Made by a program: the position numbers and the translations under genes. The notes beneath the pieces were generated by a model. The model was not told the origin of the DNA, made no database searches, and worked only from the letters and a program-made list of their open reading frames with translations. Shown here piece after piece: positions 8,910 to 17,746 of a stretch of DNA of 64,000 bases (position 1 is the first letter of the stretch; each line of letters begins with the position of its first letter). This DNA comes from Emticicia sp051209875 (GTDB taxonomy: Bacteria; Bacteroidota; Bacteroidia; Cytophagales; Spirosomataceae). The stretch covers positions 2,418,001-2,482,000 of the forward strand of contig NZ_JBNTQY010000001.1 of assembly GCF_051209875.1 (NCBI RefSeq). The letters run 5' to 3'.

Positions 8910-10159
8910 AAATGGATAAAATCATAGAAATTACTCAAAGTTTTCCAAAGAAATTATCTCGTAGAAAACTGCTTGGTGGTGCAGCAACTGCGGCTGTAGC
9001 GATTGTACAAACTGCCAAAGGTCAAACCATACAAAAAGCGGTTTCTGAAAATGTCATTTTCGAAGACCCAACCAAAAAATTTGGCGTACCTGCGGGCGAA
9101 ATCGGCACTCGTTCGCCATTTGTAAAATCGGTTAAAAAGGCATCGGACATTTCTTCAAGGTCACCTTTACAAGATTTTTACGGAGTTATTACCCCTTCGG
9201 ACCTTCATTTTGAGCGGCATCACGCAGGTGTACCTGCCATAGATCCCAATGAACACGAGTTATTGATTCATGGTTTGGTCGAAAAACCTTTGGTTTTTAC
9301 CATAAATGATTTAAAACGGTTTCCATCGATTTCGAGAATTGCATTTTTGGAATGTTCGGGAAATTTTAGGGGTGGAAAAGAAAACCTTACTCCACAAGAA
9401 ATTTGTGGTTTGACGAGCCAAAGTGAATGGACAGGTGTAAAACTTTCAACACTTTTCAGAGAAGTAGGTGTAAAACCTAATGCCACTTGGTTTTTGGCAG
9501 AAGGTGGAGACGCAGCTGTAATGACTCGCAGTATTCCAGTAAAAAAAGGTTGGGAAGATTCAATCATCGCCTATGCTCAAAATGGAGAGCCACTTCGACC
9601 AGAGCAAGGTTTTCCTCTAAGATTATTTAACCCAGGTTGGGAAGGAAATACCAGTGTAAAATGGCTTCGCAGACTTGAACTTTCTGATGCTCCATATTAT
9701 ACTCGTGAAGAAACTTCAAAATATACCGAACCTATCAAAGACGGAAAATATCGTATCTTTAGCTTCGAAATGGATGCCCGTTCAATTATCACGTTTCCTT
9801 CATATCCACAACAAATTGAAAAAGGTTGGATAGAAATTCGAGGTTTGGCGTGGTCGGGTCGTGGAAAAGTAGTGAAAGTAGAAATAAGCACTGATGCAGG
9901 TAAAAACTGGCAAATTGCCCAAATTAATGACCCAATTCTCGACAAAGCTCATGTACAGTTCCGTCATTTATGGCAATGGAGAGGAGAAGAAACCGAAATA
10001 TTAAGTCGAGTAACCGATGAAACTGGCTACACACAGCCAACCCTCAAACAACTGTTTGATGCCCGAGGAAATGATGGAGGTTATCACATGAATCCAATTA
10101 CGGCTTGGCAAATCAAAAAAGATGGTAAAGTGTTGTTCAAACCCGAAACCTTTAGATGA
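8906..10159 (+). CDS. soxC: SoxC-like sulfite dehydrogenase, molybdopterin subunit
   Basis: Molybdopterin oxidoreductase of the sulfite oxidase family, predicted to oxidise sulfite to sulfate in the periplasm. A twin-arginine-type leader (SRRKLLGG, about 18-25) directs the folded cofactor protein outward. The Mo-ligating Cys is C150 in AFLECSGN. The Mo-pterin domain continues through RLFNPGWEGNTSVKWLRRLEL, and a C-terminal dimerisation (Ig-like) domain starts near 290. It overlaps the cytochrome upstream and the FAD oxidoreductase downstream by 4 bp each. No soxXYZAB genes are present, so this acts as a stand-alone sulfite oxidase module here. Confidence 0.9.
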   Translation: MKMDKIIEITQSFPKKLSRRKLLGGAATAAVAIVQTAKGQTIQKAVSENVIFEDPTKKFGVPAGEIGTRSPFVKSVKKASDISSRSPLQDFYGVITPSDLHFERHHAGVPAIDPNEHELLIHGLVEKPLVFTINDLKRFPSISRIAFLECSGNFRGGKENLTPQEICGLTSQSEWTGVKLSTLFREVGVKPNATWFLAEGGDAAVMTRSIPVKKGWEDSIIAYAQNGEPLRPEQGFPLRLFNPGWEGNTSVKWLRRLELSDAPYYTREETSKYTEPIKDGKYRIFSFEMDARSIITFPSYPQQIEKGWIEIRGLAWSGRGKVVKVEISTDAGKNWQIAQINDPILDKAHVQFRHLWQWRGEETEILSRVTDETGYTQPTLKQLFDARGNDGGYHMNPITAWQIKKDGKVLFKPETFR

Positions 10160-11595
10160 CAGACACAAAAAAAACAGATTTTGATGCAATTGTGGTTGGC
10201 TCTGGCCCGAATGGTTTAGCTGCTGCCATTACGCTACAACAAAAAGGCCTTTCTGTACTAATCATTGAGGCAAAATTTACTATTGGTGGAGGTTTGCGTA
10301 CAGCAGAACTGACTTTGCCAGGTTTCAAACATGATATTTGTTCGGCCATTCATCCTTTGGCTCATGCTTCACCTTTTTTCAAAACTTTACCTTTGCATGA
10401 TTTTGGTTTAGAATTTATTCAACCCAAAATAGCTGCCGCCCACCCATTAGATGATGGAACAGCAGCGATTTTGACCAATTCTTTACAAGAAACAGCCGAA
10501 AGTTTGGGAATAGATCAAGAAAATTATTTAAGCCTTATCAAACCTATTTCCAAGCAATGGGATGTATTGCTTCCTGAATTATTAGCTCCACTACATTTTC
10601 CAAAAGACCCAATTGGATTTGCCCAATTTGGACTAAATGCTTTTCAACCTGCTACTTGGATTGCTAAAAAGTTTAAAACCAAAGCAGCAAAAGCACTTTG
10701 GGCGGGTATGACCGCTCATTCAATTCAGCCTTTGAGTAACCTGACAACTTCAGCTATTGGTTTGGTTCTTACAACTGCTGCTCATCAATCAGGTTGGCCA
10801 ATTCCCAAAAGAGGCTCGCAATCATTAGCAGATGCTTTAGCTACTTATTTTGTTTCGATTGGAGGAAAAATAGAAACTAATTTTTGTGTAAAATCTTTAG
10901 AACAACTTCCCTCTTCAAAAGCTATTTTATTTGATATAACACCACGTCAATTACTACAAATCGCTGGACATCGTTTTTCAAATATATACAAATGGCAGCT
11001 TGAAAGGTATCGTTATGGAATGGGAGTTTTCAAAGTAGATTGGGCTTTAGATGGGGTCGTTCCATTCATTTCTGAAAAAGCTCGTGAAGCTGGTACTTTG
11101 CATTTGGGTAATACTTTTGAGGAAATTGCTACGGCAGAGTTAGAAACATCAAAAGGGAATCACCCTGAAAAACCATTTGTTTTATTAGCTCAGCAAAGTG
11201 TTTTTGATAAAACTCGTTCGCCTGAAGGAAAACATTCAGTTTGGGGATATTGTCATGTACCAAATGGCTCAAAAAAAGACATGACTGAAACCATCGAAAA
11301 ACAAGTAGAACGCTTCGCCCCAGGCTTTCGAGAAAGAATTTTAGCAAGACACACATTCAATACTGATCAATTAGAAGAATACAATCCAAATTATATTGGT
11401 GGTGATATTAATGGAGGTATCATTGATTTAAGTCAATTATTTACTCGTCCTGCTTTGCGTTATTCACCTTACCGCACTTCTGAAAAAGGTTTGTATATTT
11501 GTTCGTCCTCTACTCCTCCTGGTGGTGGGGTACATGGTATGTGCGGCTACCATGCTGCTCAACGAGTTTTAAAAGATATTTTTTTTAAGTTATAA
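10156..11595 (+). CDS. FAD-dependent oxidoreductase, phytoene-desaturase-like
   Basis: Flavoprotein of the NAD(P)/FAD-dependent amine oxidase/CrtI-like superfamily. The dinucleotide fold is at residues 10-35 (VVGSGPNGLAAAITLQQKG), followed by the family's GG-x-R-T segment (GGGLRTAEL). The C-terminal FAD-contact region shows GGDINGG and PPGGGVHGMCGYHAA. Length (479 aa) fits. No other carotenoid genes are nearby, so a carotenoid role is not supported. The 4-bp overlap with soxC argues for a coupled function, perhaps in redox handling, but the substrate is unknown. Confidence 0.8.
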   Translation: MTDTKKTDFDAIVVGSGPNGLAAAITLQQKGLSVLIIEAKFTIGGGLRTAELTLPGFKHDICSAIHPLAHASPFFKTLPLHDFGLEFIQPKIAAAHPLDDGTAAILTNSLQETAESLGIDQENYLSLIKPISKQWDVLLPELLAPLHFPKDPIGFAQFGLNAFQPATWIAKKFKTKAAKALWAGMTAHSIQPLSNLTTSAIGLVLTTAAHQSGWPIPKRGSQSLADALATYFVSIGGKIETNFCVKSLEQLPSSKAILFDITPRQLLQIAGHRFSNIYKWQLERYRYGMGVFKVDWALDGVVPFISEKAREAGTLHLGNTFEEIATAELETSKGNHPEKPFVLLAQQSVFDKTRSPEGKHSVWGYCHVPNGSKKDMTETIEKQVERFAPGFRERILARHTFNTDQLEEYNPNYIGGDINGGIIDLSQLFTRPALRYSPYRTSEKGLYICSSSTPPGGGVHGMCGYHAAQRVLKDIFFKL

Positions 11596-11732
11596 AGCAG
11601 AATCCGCAATTACCCAAGAGAAAAACCAACACTTTTTGTTGCGAAATTGACAATTTAATTGAATCGAAATAATAAAAAAAGCACCCTAATTCATTTGAAA
11701 TTGATGTGTGGTATAGAAGAATAATTTTCACG

Positions 11733-11760
11733 TAAATGGCAATTCTGTGATTGCCATTTA
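11733..11760. other. Perfect 10-bp inverted repeat downstream of the FAD oxidoreductase
   Basis: TAAATGGCAA at 11733-11742 pairs with TTGCCATTTA at 11751-11760 around an 8-base loop. There is no T-run directly after it, so it may be a factor-assisted terminator or a protein site. The remainder of 11596-11805 shows no coding potential. Confidence 0.5.
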
Positions 11761-11805
11761 TGATGCAATCAATCTCTTGTTTTAAGTATATTTTAGATAA
11801 ATGAA

Positions 11806-11832
11806 TTTAGTCTATATATTATATAGACTAAA
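11806..11832. promoter_or_regulatory. 27-bp palindromic operator, best copy (site A)
   Basis: TTTAGTCTATATA, a central T, then TATATAGACTAAA. The two 13-bp arms are exact complements. It ends 7 bp before a TATATTTG box, so it covers the expected -33 region of the yeiH promoter. It defines the consensus used for the other sites. Confidence 0.8.
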
Positions 11833-11839
11833 AAAGTAT

Positions 11840-11847
11840 TATATTTG
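11840..11847 (+). promoter_or_regulatory. Bacteroidota -7 promoter box for yeiH
   Basis: TATATTTG matches TAnnTTTG exactly, 34 bp upstream of the yeiH start codon. Confidence 0.6.
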
Positions 11848-11881
11848 TAAATTACTTTATATTAAATAAGCCTTAACCCCT

Positions 11882-13144
11882 ATGTCTAATCAAAAAACTT
11901 CATTTACCTTAACCGAAGACTGGACTGTTGTTGTCTATGGTTTTCTCATTATTGCACTTACTTTAGTAGGATTAAAAATCCCGAACCCAGCATTCGGTTG
12001 GAAAGACACATCTGAATTGTTTGAGAAAGTGCTAACTATCAGCAACTTAACAAATGTCGTCTTTGTTTTCTTGATTGTTTATGCCATTGCAATTTTAGCA
12101 ACACTTACTCTTGGTAAAAATGTAAGTGCTACTGTCAAAGGTTTTCCAATCGTCTTTGTTTTAACTTTTTTGGCTTTAATTCTTGCAGGAAACGCCTTTT
12201 TGAAAAACTGGAACCTTGAAGCAGTTATTTTTAGTTTATCTATCGGTTTGATAATTAGTAATTTTTTTTCTGTCCCTATATGGCTCAAAGAATCACTTTC
12301 AACCGAATTGTTTGTAAAAATTGGTTTGGTACTTTTAGGAACAAGCGTAATTTTTGGAGATATTTTAAAAGCAGGTTCTTTAGGACTTATCCAAGCATTA
12401 TTAGTGGTAATTTCGGTTTGGTATTTTGCTTTTTGGGTTTCAAAAAAGCTTGGGATTGATGAAGAATTGGCCATCATTATTTCGAGTGCCGTTTCTATCT
12501 GTGGTGTTTCGGCTGCTATTGCAACAGCTGGTGCTATCAAAGGAGATTCAAAAAAATTGTCGTATGTTATCTCAATCGTGTTGATTACGGCCATTCCAAT
12601 GATTATATTTATGCCATTCATTGCCAAAGCACTTGGCTTATCTGAAGCAGTTACAGGTGCGTGGCTTGGTGGTACAATTGACACAACAGGTGCTGTAATT
12701 GCTTCAGGAACTTTGGTGGGAGAAGAAGCTCTAAAAATCAGTACCATTGTCAAATTTTCTCAAAATGTTTTGTTGGGATTAGCGGCCTTTGCTATTTCTA
12801 TCTATTGGACGTACACCAATAACCAATCAGAAACTGCGAAAGAATCTAAACCAACAATTGGTGTGATTTGGGAGCGTTTTCCAAAATTTGTGATAGGCTT
12901 TATTGCTGCATCTTTGTTTTTCTCTTTTGTTGTACCTGCCGAAACCATTGATAGTGTAAAAGGAGGACTTAAATCATTGCAAGGGCTTTGGTTTGCATTG
13001 GCTTTTACAAGTATTGGCCTTGAAACCAAATTCTCTGATTTGTTTAATAATGAAGGCAAAAAACCACTTTATGCGTTTCTTATTGCTCAGCTCTTCAATA
13101 TTATTATTACTTTAGTAATCGCATATTTCTTGTTCGGAAAGTAA
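11882..13144 (+). CDS. yeiH: YeiH/UPF0324-family putative sulfate/sulfite exporter
   Basis: Polytopic inner-membrane protein of the YeiH family (Cons_hypoth698), with about ten hydrophobic helices. Family marks include IISSAVSICGVSAAIATAGA near 198-217 and GAWLGGTIDTTGAVIASG near 258-275. At 420 aa it is longer than the usual ~340, with an extended N-terminus and an extra loop around 318-330. The name 'sulfate exporter' is an annotation tradition rather than proven here. It stands alone between a palindromic operator with promoter and a hairpin terminator, between the SoxC group and the TPR/DUF2490 operon. Confidence 0.85.
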   Translation: MSNQKTSFTLTEDWTVVVYGFLIIALTLVGLKIPNPAFGWKDTSELFEKVLTISNLTNVVFVFLIVYAIAILATLTLGKNVSATVKGFPIVFVLTFLALILAGNAFLKNWNLEAVIFSLSIGLIISNFFSVPIWLKESLSTELFVKIGLVLLGTSVIFGDILKAGSLGLIQALLVVISVWYFAFWVSKKLGIDEELAIIISSAVSICGVSAAIATAGAIKGDSKKLSYVISIVLITAIPMIIFMPFIAKALGLSEAVTGAWLGGTIDTTGAVIASGTLVGEEALKISTIVKFSQNVLLGLAAFAISIYWTYTNNQSETAKESKPTIGVIWERFPKFVIGFIAASLFFSFVVPAETIDSVKGGLKSLQGLWFALAFTSIGLETKFSDLFNNEGKKPLYAFLIAQLFNIIITLVIAYFLFGK

Positions 13145-13160
13145 TTTTTTACATAATTAT

Positions 13161-13202
13161 AAATAGTTGATAGTCAGTGTTATAGCTAATTATCAACTAT
13201 TT
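13161..13202 (+). terminator. Rho-independent terminator after yeiH
   Basis: AAATAGTTGATA (13161-13172) pairs with TATCAACTATTT (13191-13202), with an 18-base loop, and runs into a T-rich tail. Confidence 0.75.
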
Positions 13203-13220
13203 TTATTAAAAATATATCTA

Positions 13221-13247
13221 TATAGTCTATAATATTTATAGGATAAT
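13221..13247. promoter_or_regulatory. 27-bp dyad (site E) before the TPR/DUF2490 operon
   Basis: The left arm TATAGTCTATAAT carries the conserved TAGTCTAT core of site A. The right arm TTTATAGGATAAT keeps TATAG. It ends 13 bp before a perfect TAnnTTTG box. Confidence 0.6.
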
Positions 13248-13260
13248 GTTTTTTTTCAAT

Positions 13261-13268
13261 TAATTTTG
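13261..13268 (+). promoter_or_regulatory. -7 promoter box for the TPR/DUF2490 operon
   Basis: TAATTTTG matches TAnnTTTG exactly. It lies about 250 bp upstream of the first start codon, so a long leader is implied unless a nearer promoter is used (TTAATTTG near 13406-13413 is one mismatch away). Confidence 0.45.
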
Positions 13269-13514
13269 CAGAAAAATATGGGGGTATTTTTTGAAATCAT
13301 ATTTGATTTTTTTGAAATTAATTTAAAGAAAAAGCTAACAATTTTTATTGACTTTTGTAAAAGTTCGATTATTTAAAAATTAGAGAATGTCTTCTTTAAT
13401 TTGATTAATTTGGCGTTCTGATACAGTAGTTTATTTATAAATATCCGATAAAGCTCTATTGATTACAGGCTCATCATTTGTGATTGATACTGGGCTTCTA
13501 ACTTGATTATTTTT

Positions 13515-14990
13515 ATGAAAGTTCAATTAAAAATTGCCTTTTTTTCTATTCTTTTTCCTTTTGTTGTTTTGGCGAATGATTTTGAATTTACGCCGAATTT
13601 GCAAAAAGCATACAGTGAAGTATTTAGATTAGAAATCAATGCTTGTAAAGCCACTTTAGCCAAAGAAAAAAAAGACAACCCATTTAGGGTTTATATTGAA
13701 GATTACATTGAATTTGCTGAAATTTTCAATTCAGATGATGAAGCTTATTTTAGAAGAATTGTGGATAATGAAGACAAAAGGCTTGAATTGATTGAAGATT
13801 TAGATGAAAATTCTCCATATAATCGTTTTTTGAGAGCAGAGATCAAATTACACTGGGCATTATTGAAAATTCGTTTCGGACATGAAGTAAAAGCTGCTTA
13901 TAATGTTGTTCAAGCTGCTAAGCTTTTGGAAGAAAATCAAAAATTATTTCCCAATTTTTTGCCAAATAATAAGCCATTGGGGGCATTACATATTATCATT
14001 GGCTCAGTACCTGACAATTTTCGCTGGGTATTAAAAATCTTAGGTCTCAAAGGAAATATCAATGAAGGAATCGCAGAATTAGAGAAAGCTACCAAAGATA
14101 AAATTTGGGGACCTGAAGCCATTTATTCTTCACTCTATATTCAGTCTTTTGTCTTGAAATTTGATGACAAGGCCAATGCGATTTTGCTGAAATTTGTGGA
14201 AAACCAAGCTGATAATCTGAATGCTTATTTTATTGGCGTTGCCATTTCACTAAGGTCGAATCGAGCTGAACAAGCCAGTAAAATACTAAAAAAATACCCC
14301 ACTTCGCCCGAATATCTCTATTGTCCCATTATCGAGATTTATCGTGGAGATATTGCTTTGATGAAAGGGCAATATCAACAAGCAAGTATTGGCTATTTAA
14401 ATTATATTAAGAATTTTAAAGGTAAAACGTTCTTAAAAGATGCTTATTTAAGGCTATTTTTTAGTAATTATTTAGCTGGTAATGATAAACAAGCCATTGC
14501 GTATTTAAACAAAATTGGTGTAGTCGGTAATGCTATTTCAGAAACTGATAAATCGGCTGAAAAATATTATGAAACCTATGCCAAAACACATATTTTACCC
14601 AATAAAGGGTTATTACAGGCTCGTTTAGCTTTGGATGGGGGATATAATTCACAAGCACTTGAGGCAATTGAAAAAATTGATTTGAAACAACTCAATCAAA
14701 AAGAACAAGCGGAATATTACTTTTTGGGAGGTAAAGTTTTGCATAGAACAGGACAACCAGACAAAGCTATTAGCTTTTATGAAAAATCAATTGTTCTGAC
14801 AGATAAACAAAACTGGCATTTTGGAGCGAGTTCTGCCTTGCAAATTGGTTATATTTTTCAAGATAAAGGTCAAAAACAACAAGCAAAAAAGTATTTTGAA
14901 AAAGCTATTTCCTACAAAAATCACGAGTTTAAAAATACAATTGATAGTAAAGCAAGAGCAGCCATTACTGAAATGGGGTTTTATTTATAA
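13515..14990 (+). CDS. Exported TPR-repeat protein
   Basis: Starts with MKVQLKIAFFSILFPFVVLAND, a Sec signal peptide. I moved the start from a TTG at 13503 to the ATG at 13515 to give a clean leader. The rest is helical repeats, clearest in the last third (EYYFLGGKVLHRTGQPDKAISFYEKS and SALQIGYIFQDKGQKQQAKKYFEKA, about 400-475). Probably a periplasmic or outer-membrane-associated scaffold. It is the first gene of a tightly packed trio: its stop shares one base with the start of the DUF2490 gene, and the trio follows dyad site E. Molecular role unknown. Confidence 0.8.
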   Translation: MKVQLKIAFFSILFPFVVLANDFEFTPNLQKAYSEVFRLEINACKATLAKEKKDNPFRVYIEDYIEFAEIFNSDDEAYFRRIVDNEDKRLELIEDLDENSPYNRFLRAEIKLHWALLKIRFGHEVKAAYNVVQAAKLLEENQKLFPNFLPNNKPLGALHIIIGSVPDNFRWVLKILGLKGNINEGIAELEKATKDKIWGPEAIYSSLYIQSFVLKFDDKANAILLKFVENQADNLNAYFIGVAISLRSNRAEQASKILKKYPTSPEYLYCPIIEIYRGDIALMKGQYQQASIGYLNYIKNFKGKTFLKDAYLRLFFSNYLAGNDKQAIAYLNKIGVVGNAISETDKSAEKYYETYAKTHILPNKGLLQARLALDGGYNSQALEAIEKIDLKQLNQKEQAEYYFLGGKVLHRTGQPDKAISFYEKSIVLTDKQNWHFGASSALQIGYIFQDKGQKQQAKKYFEKAISYKNHEFKNTIDSKARAAITEMGFYL

Positions 14991-15760
14991 TGAAAAGATA
15001 TTTTATAATAATTCTTATAATACTTAGCTTTTTTGATTTAAAAGCACAAAAAAATTATCACCATAATATTGTTTGGGGAAGGTTAGTATTGACCGATACT
15101 TTGAATAAAAATTTGAGGTGGGAGCTGTACCTTCAACACAGAAGACAAAATACTAACCAAACTGATTTTGATGTGCTTGCTGCCAGCCAGTTTACAAGCT
15201 ATTGGGCTTGGCTACATTATACCATTTCACCCAGAACAAAAATTTCATTTTCGCCAATAGGCTATTTCAAAAGTTGGGTTTTGATTACTCAGCCCACAGA
15301 TATTGAAAAACCAGGAATTAGAGAGTGGAGGGTTTCTGCAAGAATTGATAATGAATCTAAAGGAAAATATTTTAATTTAATCAATCGCTATGGTTTGGAG
15401 TATCGTAATCGAGATTTATTAAACAACAATGTTTTTCAACCAAATTGGCGTGTTCGATATATGGTGAGACTCGAAAAGCCATTAAAAATTAGAGGATTAA
15501 AAAGCCCACTGACAGCTGTTTTGAATGATGAGATTTTTATCCAATTTGGGAAAGCTGTGAGAGGAAATCCTAATATTTTTGACCAAAATCGTATTTATGC
15601 AGGTTTTAATTATCCATTTACTAAAAATATCAAGGGTAGCTTAGGTTATGTTTGGGGTATTCAAGCCCGTAATTCTGGTAAAGAAATAGATTATTATAAT
15701 TTCTTATGGGGCGTACTTACTTTCGATAATTTATTTAGTCAGTTCACCAAAAAACGTTAA
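14990..15760 (+). CDS. DUF2490 family outer-membrane beta-barrel protein
   Basis: Signal peptide (residues 1-19, LKAQK), then alternating beta-strands with many aromatic girdle residues (WGRLVLTD, LRWELYLQHRRQ, LNDEIFIQFGK, IYAGFNYPF, GSLGYVWGIQ), the pattern of DUF2490 proteins. It is predicted to be a small outer-membrane barrel of 256 aa. Its ATG overlaps the stop of the TPR gene by one base (TAATG), so translation is coupled. The next gene starts 2 bp after its stop. Function unknown. Confidence 0.8.
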   Translation: MKRYFIIILIILSFFDLKAQKNYHHNIVWGRLVLTDTLNKNLRWELYLQHRRQNTNQTDFDVLAASQFTSYWAWLHYTISPRTKISFSPIGYFKSWVLITQPTDIEKPGIREWRVSARIDNESKGKYFNLINRYGLEYRNRDLLNNNVFQPNWRVRYMVRLEKPLKIRGLKSPLTAVLNDEIFIQFGKAVRGNPNIFDQNRIYAGFNYPFTKNIKGSLGYVWGIQARNSGKEIDYYNFLWGVLTFDNLFSQFTKKR

Positions 15761-15762
15761 TC

Positions 15763-16263
15763 ATGAAAAAAACAATTACCTTATTTTTTGTCTTCATTAC
15801 TTCACTTTCTTATGCCCAAACCCCACAAAATGGCTATCCTAAAATAGCGGGCTATATGGGTATTCTGCATCCACTTGTCACTTTTACAAGTACCGAAACC
15901 ACAACTAATTTTTCGTCAAGTTACACAATTGGTTTTCCTACTGGAATAAACATTTTGAAGAGTGATAAAATAGGTTTTAGTTTTGAGTTTGTGCCAATTA
16001 TTCGTTCTGAAAATGGTGTAAGCAAAGTCAACAATTTCTTATTTCATCCAGGAGTAATGTTTCGCTACCCACATGGTCTGACACTCGTAACACGGGCTGC
16101 ATTCGAGACGGGTGGACGTTATGGTTTTACTCCAGTTTTGAATAAAGTAGTGAAGAAAAATAAAAACAGTAATTATTTTGTTGCCGTGCCTTTGCCTGTT
16201 CGTTTCGGAAATGATAAACCAGCTTCATTTACAATAGGATTTCAATTTGGTGTTGGATTTTAA
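15763..16263 (+). CDS. Small outer-membrane beta-barrel-like hypothetical protein
   Basis: Signal peptide ends near residue 19 (LSYAQ). The mature part has short amphipathic strands (SSYTIGFPTGINIL, KIGFSFEFVPIIRS, GVMFRYPHGLTLVTRAAFETGGRYG) and ends FTIGFQFGVGF, a barrel-type C-terminal strand with a terminal Phe. No family name recognised. It is the third gene of the TPR/DUF2490 operon, so it is probably assembled or works with those two. Confidence 0.7.
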   Translation: MKKTITLFFVFITSLSYAQTPQNGYPKIAGYMGILHPLVTFTSTETTTNFSSSYTIGFPTGINILKSDKIGFSFEFVPIIRSENGVSKVNNFLFHPGVMFRYPHGLTLVTRAAFETGGRYGFTPVLNKVVKKNKNSNYFVAVPLPVRFGNDKPASFTIGFQFGVGF

Positions 16264-16429
16264 ATTATTGAATATTCCTTTTTTTATAGCTAAAGTTAAT
16301 CTTGTAACTAAGTAGTTTCGCATATTGATTTTATAAAAACTTGATAACCAGTGTTTTAGTGTGTCGGTAGTTGTAGGGTTTTGATAGAGATGGAGAATGT
16401 AGCTTATTTTAGATTTCAAAATTATTTTT

Positions 16430-16456
16430 ATAAATCTATTAAATATATAGACTATA
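16430..16456. promoter_or_regulatory. 27-bp dyad (site B) before the TlpA-like gene
   Basis: ATAAATCTATTAA, a central A, then TATATAGACTATA. The TCTAT/ATAGA cores pair across the centre. It ends 4 bp before a TATATTTG box. Confidence 0.7.
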
Positions 16457-16460
16457 TAGT

Positions 16461-16468
16461 TATATTTG
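16461..16468 (+). promoter_or_regulatory. -7 promoter box for the TlpA-like gene
   Basis: TATATTTG is an exact TAnnTTTG match, 27 bp before the ATG at 16496. Confidence 0.6.
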
Positions 16469-16495
16469 TATCTCAATAAACTAAAATATGAATTT

Positions 16496-17719
16496 ATGAA
16501 AAAAATCATCTTTTCACTGGCATATCTTGTAGTGTGTTTAGCTGTAAATGCACAAACTAAGCCGCAAGTAGGAGTTTGGCGTGGTACGTTTGCTGTTTCG
16601 GGAGGAAACGAAGCTCCATTTAATTTTGAGATTACTAATAAAGATGTTTACCTATTGAATGCAGATGAGCGTTTTGAGCTGAAAAATTATAGCATTAGAA
16701 AAGATTCAATTTTTATCCCTGTTGATATTTTTGATGCTGTTTTGGCCGCAAAAATTGAAAACAGTGGTAGTTTGAATGGTAAATTTATCAAATTAAACAC
16801 CTCTACGCCTGACGCAGGAATTCCATTCAAAGCAGAAGTTGGCAAAGAATATCGTTTCTTTGAAAAGCCACAAGAGGCCAAAGTAAGCTTACAAGGAAAT
16901 TGGGACTTCTTGATTGGCACTTCAGGTAATAAAACCGTTGGTGTTTTTAAGCAGACAGGTAGCAAACTTACAGGAACAATTTTAAGTACAACTGGCGACT
17001 ATCGCTATTTTGAAGGATCGGTAAAAGGAAATGAATTTTTCTTATCGGCTTTTAGTGGCTCAAATCCATCATTAATTAAAGGTACGGTTAATGGGGATGA
17101 TTTGACTGCCGAATTTATTAGTTTTAGAGGAAGTCAGCCAATTAAAGGTACTCGCAACGAAAAAGCTGCATTACCCGACGCTTATACACTGACTACTTTC
17201 AAAGAAGGTGCTGATTTTAACTTTACATTTCCTGATGCTTTTACAGGAAAACCAGTTTCTTTGAAAGATTCAAAGTATAAAGGAAAAGCGGTAATTGTAA
17301 CAATTTTGGGAAGTTGGTGTCCAAACTGTATTGATGAAGCATTGTTTCTTTCTCCGTGGTTCAAAGCCAATAAAAGTCGAGGCGTAGAAATCATTGGCTT
17401 AGCTTTTGAGCGAAAAAATGACCCTGTATTTGCAAAAACAAGACTCGAATCATTGAAAAAGCGTTTTGATATTCAATACGACATATTATTTGCTGGTTTA
17501 GCAGATAAGAAATTTGCATCTGCTGCATTACCTGCATTGAGTGAAGTCTTGTCTTTTCCTACAACAATTTATATTGATAAATCAGGAAAAGTCCGAAAAA
17601 TACATACAGGATATACAGGCCCAGCAACTGGTAAATATTACGAAGAATTTGTGAAAGAATTCAACGAAGATGTCAATAACCTTCTTAAAACACCTGGTGA
17701 TAAATCAGCTAAATTGTAA
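16496..17719 (+). CDS. TlpA-like periplasmic thioredoxin-fold protein
   Basis: Exported thiol-disulfide oxidoreductase. Signal peptide MKKIIFSLAYLVVCLAVNAQ. An N-terminal all-beta part (about 20-220, lipocalin-like strands) precedes a C-terminal thioredoxin domain with the active site W-C275-P-N-C278 and a cis-Pro region (LPALSEVLSFPTTIYID). The start is ATG 16496. A TTG at 16466 would lie inside the -7 box and is rejected. Monocistronic, with operator and promoter upstream and a hairpin terminator downstream. Context with SoxC, DUF4395 and TauE suggests periplasmic redox work on sulfur species or on c-type cytochromes (inference). Confidence 0.85.
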   Translation: MKKIIFSLAYLVVCLAVNAQTKPQVGVWRGTFAVSGGNEAPFNFEITNKDVYLLNADERFELKNYSIRKDSIFIPVDIFDAVLAAKIENSGSLNGKFIKLNTSTPDAGIPFKAEVGKEYRFFEKPQEAKVSLQGNWDFLIGTSGNKTVGVFKQTGSKLTGTILSTTGDYRYFEGSVKGNEFFLSAFSGSNPSLIKGTVNGDDLTAEFISFRGSQPIKGTRNEKAALPDAYTLTTFKEGADFNFTFPDAFTGKPVSLKDSKYKGKAVIVTILGSWCPNCIDEALFLSPWFKANKSRGVEIIGLAFERKNDPVFAKTRLESLKKRFDIQYDILFAGLADKKFASAALPALSEVLSFPTTIYIDKSGKVRKIHTGYTGPATGKYYEEFVKEFNEDVNNLLKTPGDKSAKL

Positions 17720-17746
17720 GCGATTATGAGCATAAATAAATTATAG

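Larger units (their letters stand above)
13145..13514. other. 370-bp intergenic region between yeiH and the TPR gene
   Basis: Contains the yeiH terminator, a copy of the 27-bp dyad at 13221-13247 and a TAATTTTG box at 13261-13268. If that box is used, the transcript has a leader of about 240 bases before the TPR start at 13515. No convincing gene lies in it. One 32-codon frame (13278-13376) is discussed under rejected items. Confidence 0.6.

Noticed and set aside
13278..13376. 32-codon open frame (MGVFFEIIFDFF...) in the leader of the TPR gene
   Set aside because: No ribosome-binding or conserved feature visible, composition is that of A/T-rich noncoding sequence, and length is expected by chance. 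A leader peptide cannot be excluded.
16466..16495. Upstream TTG start for the TlpA-like protein
   Set aside because: It lies inside the -7 promoter box and would place a charged segment before the signal peptide. ATG 16496 fits better.
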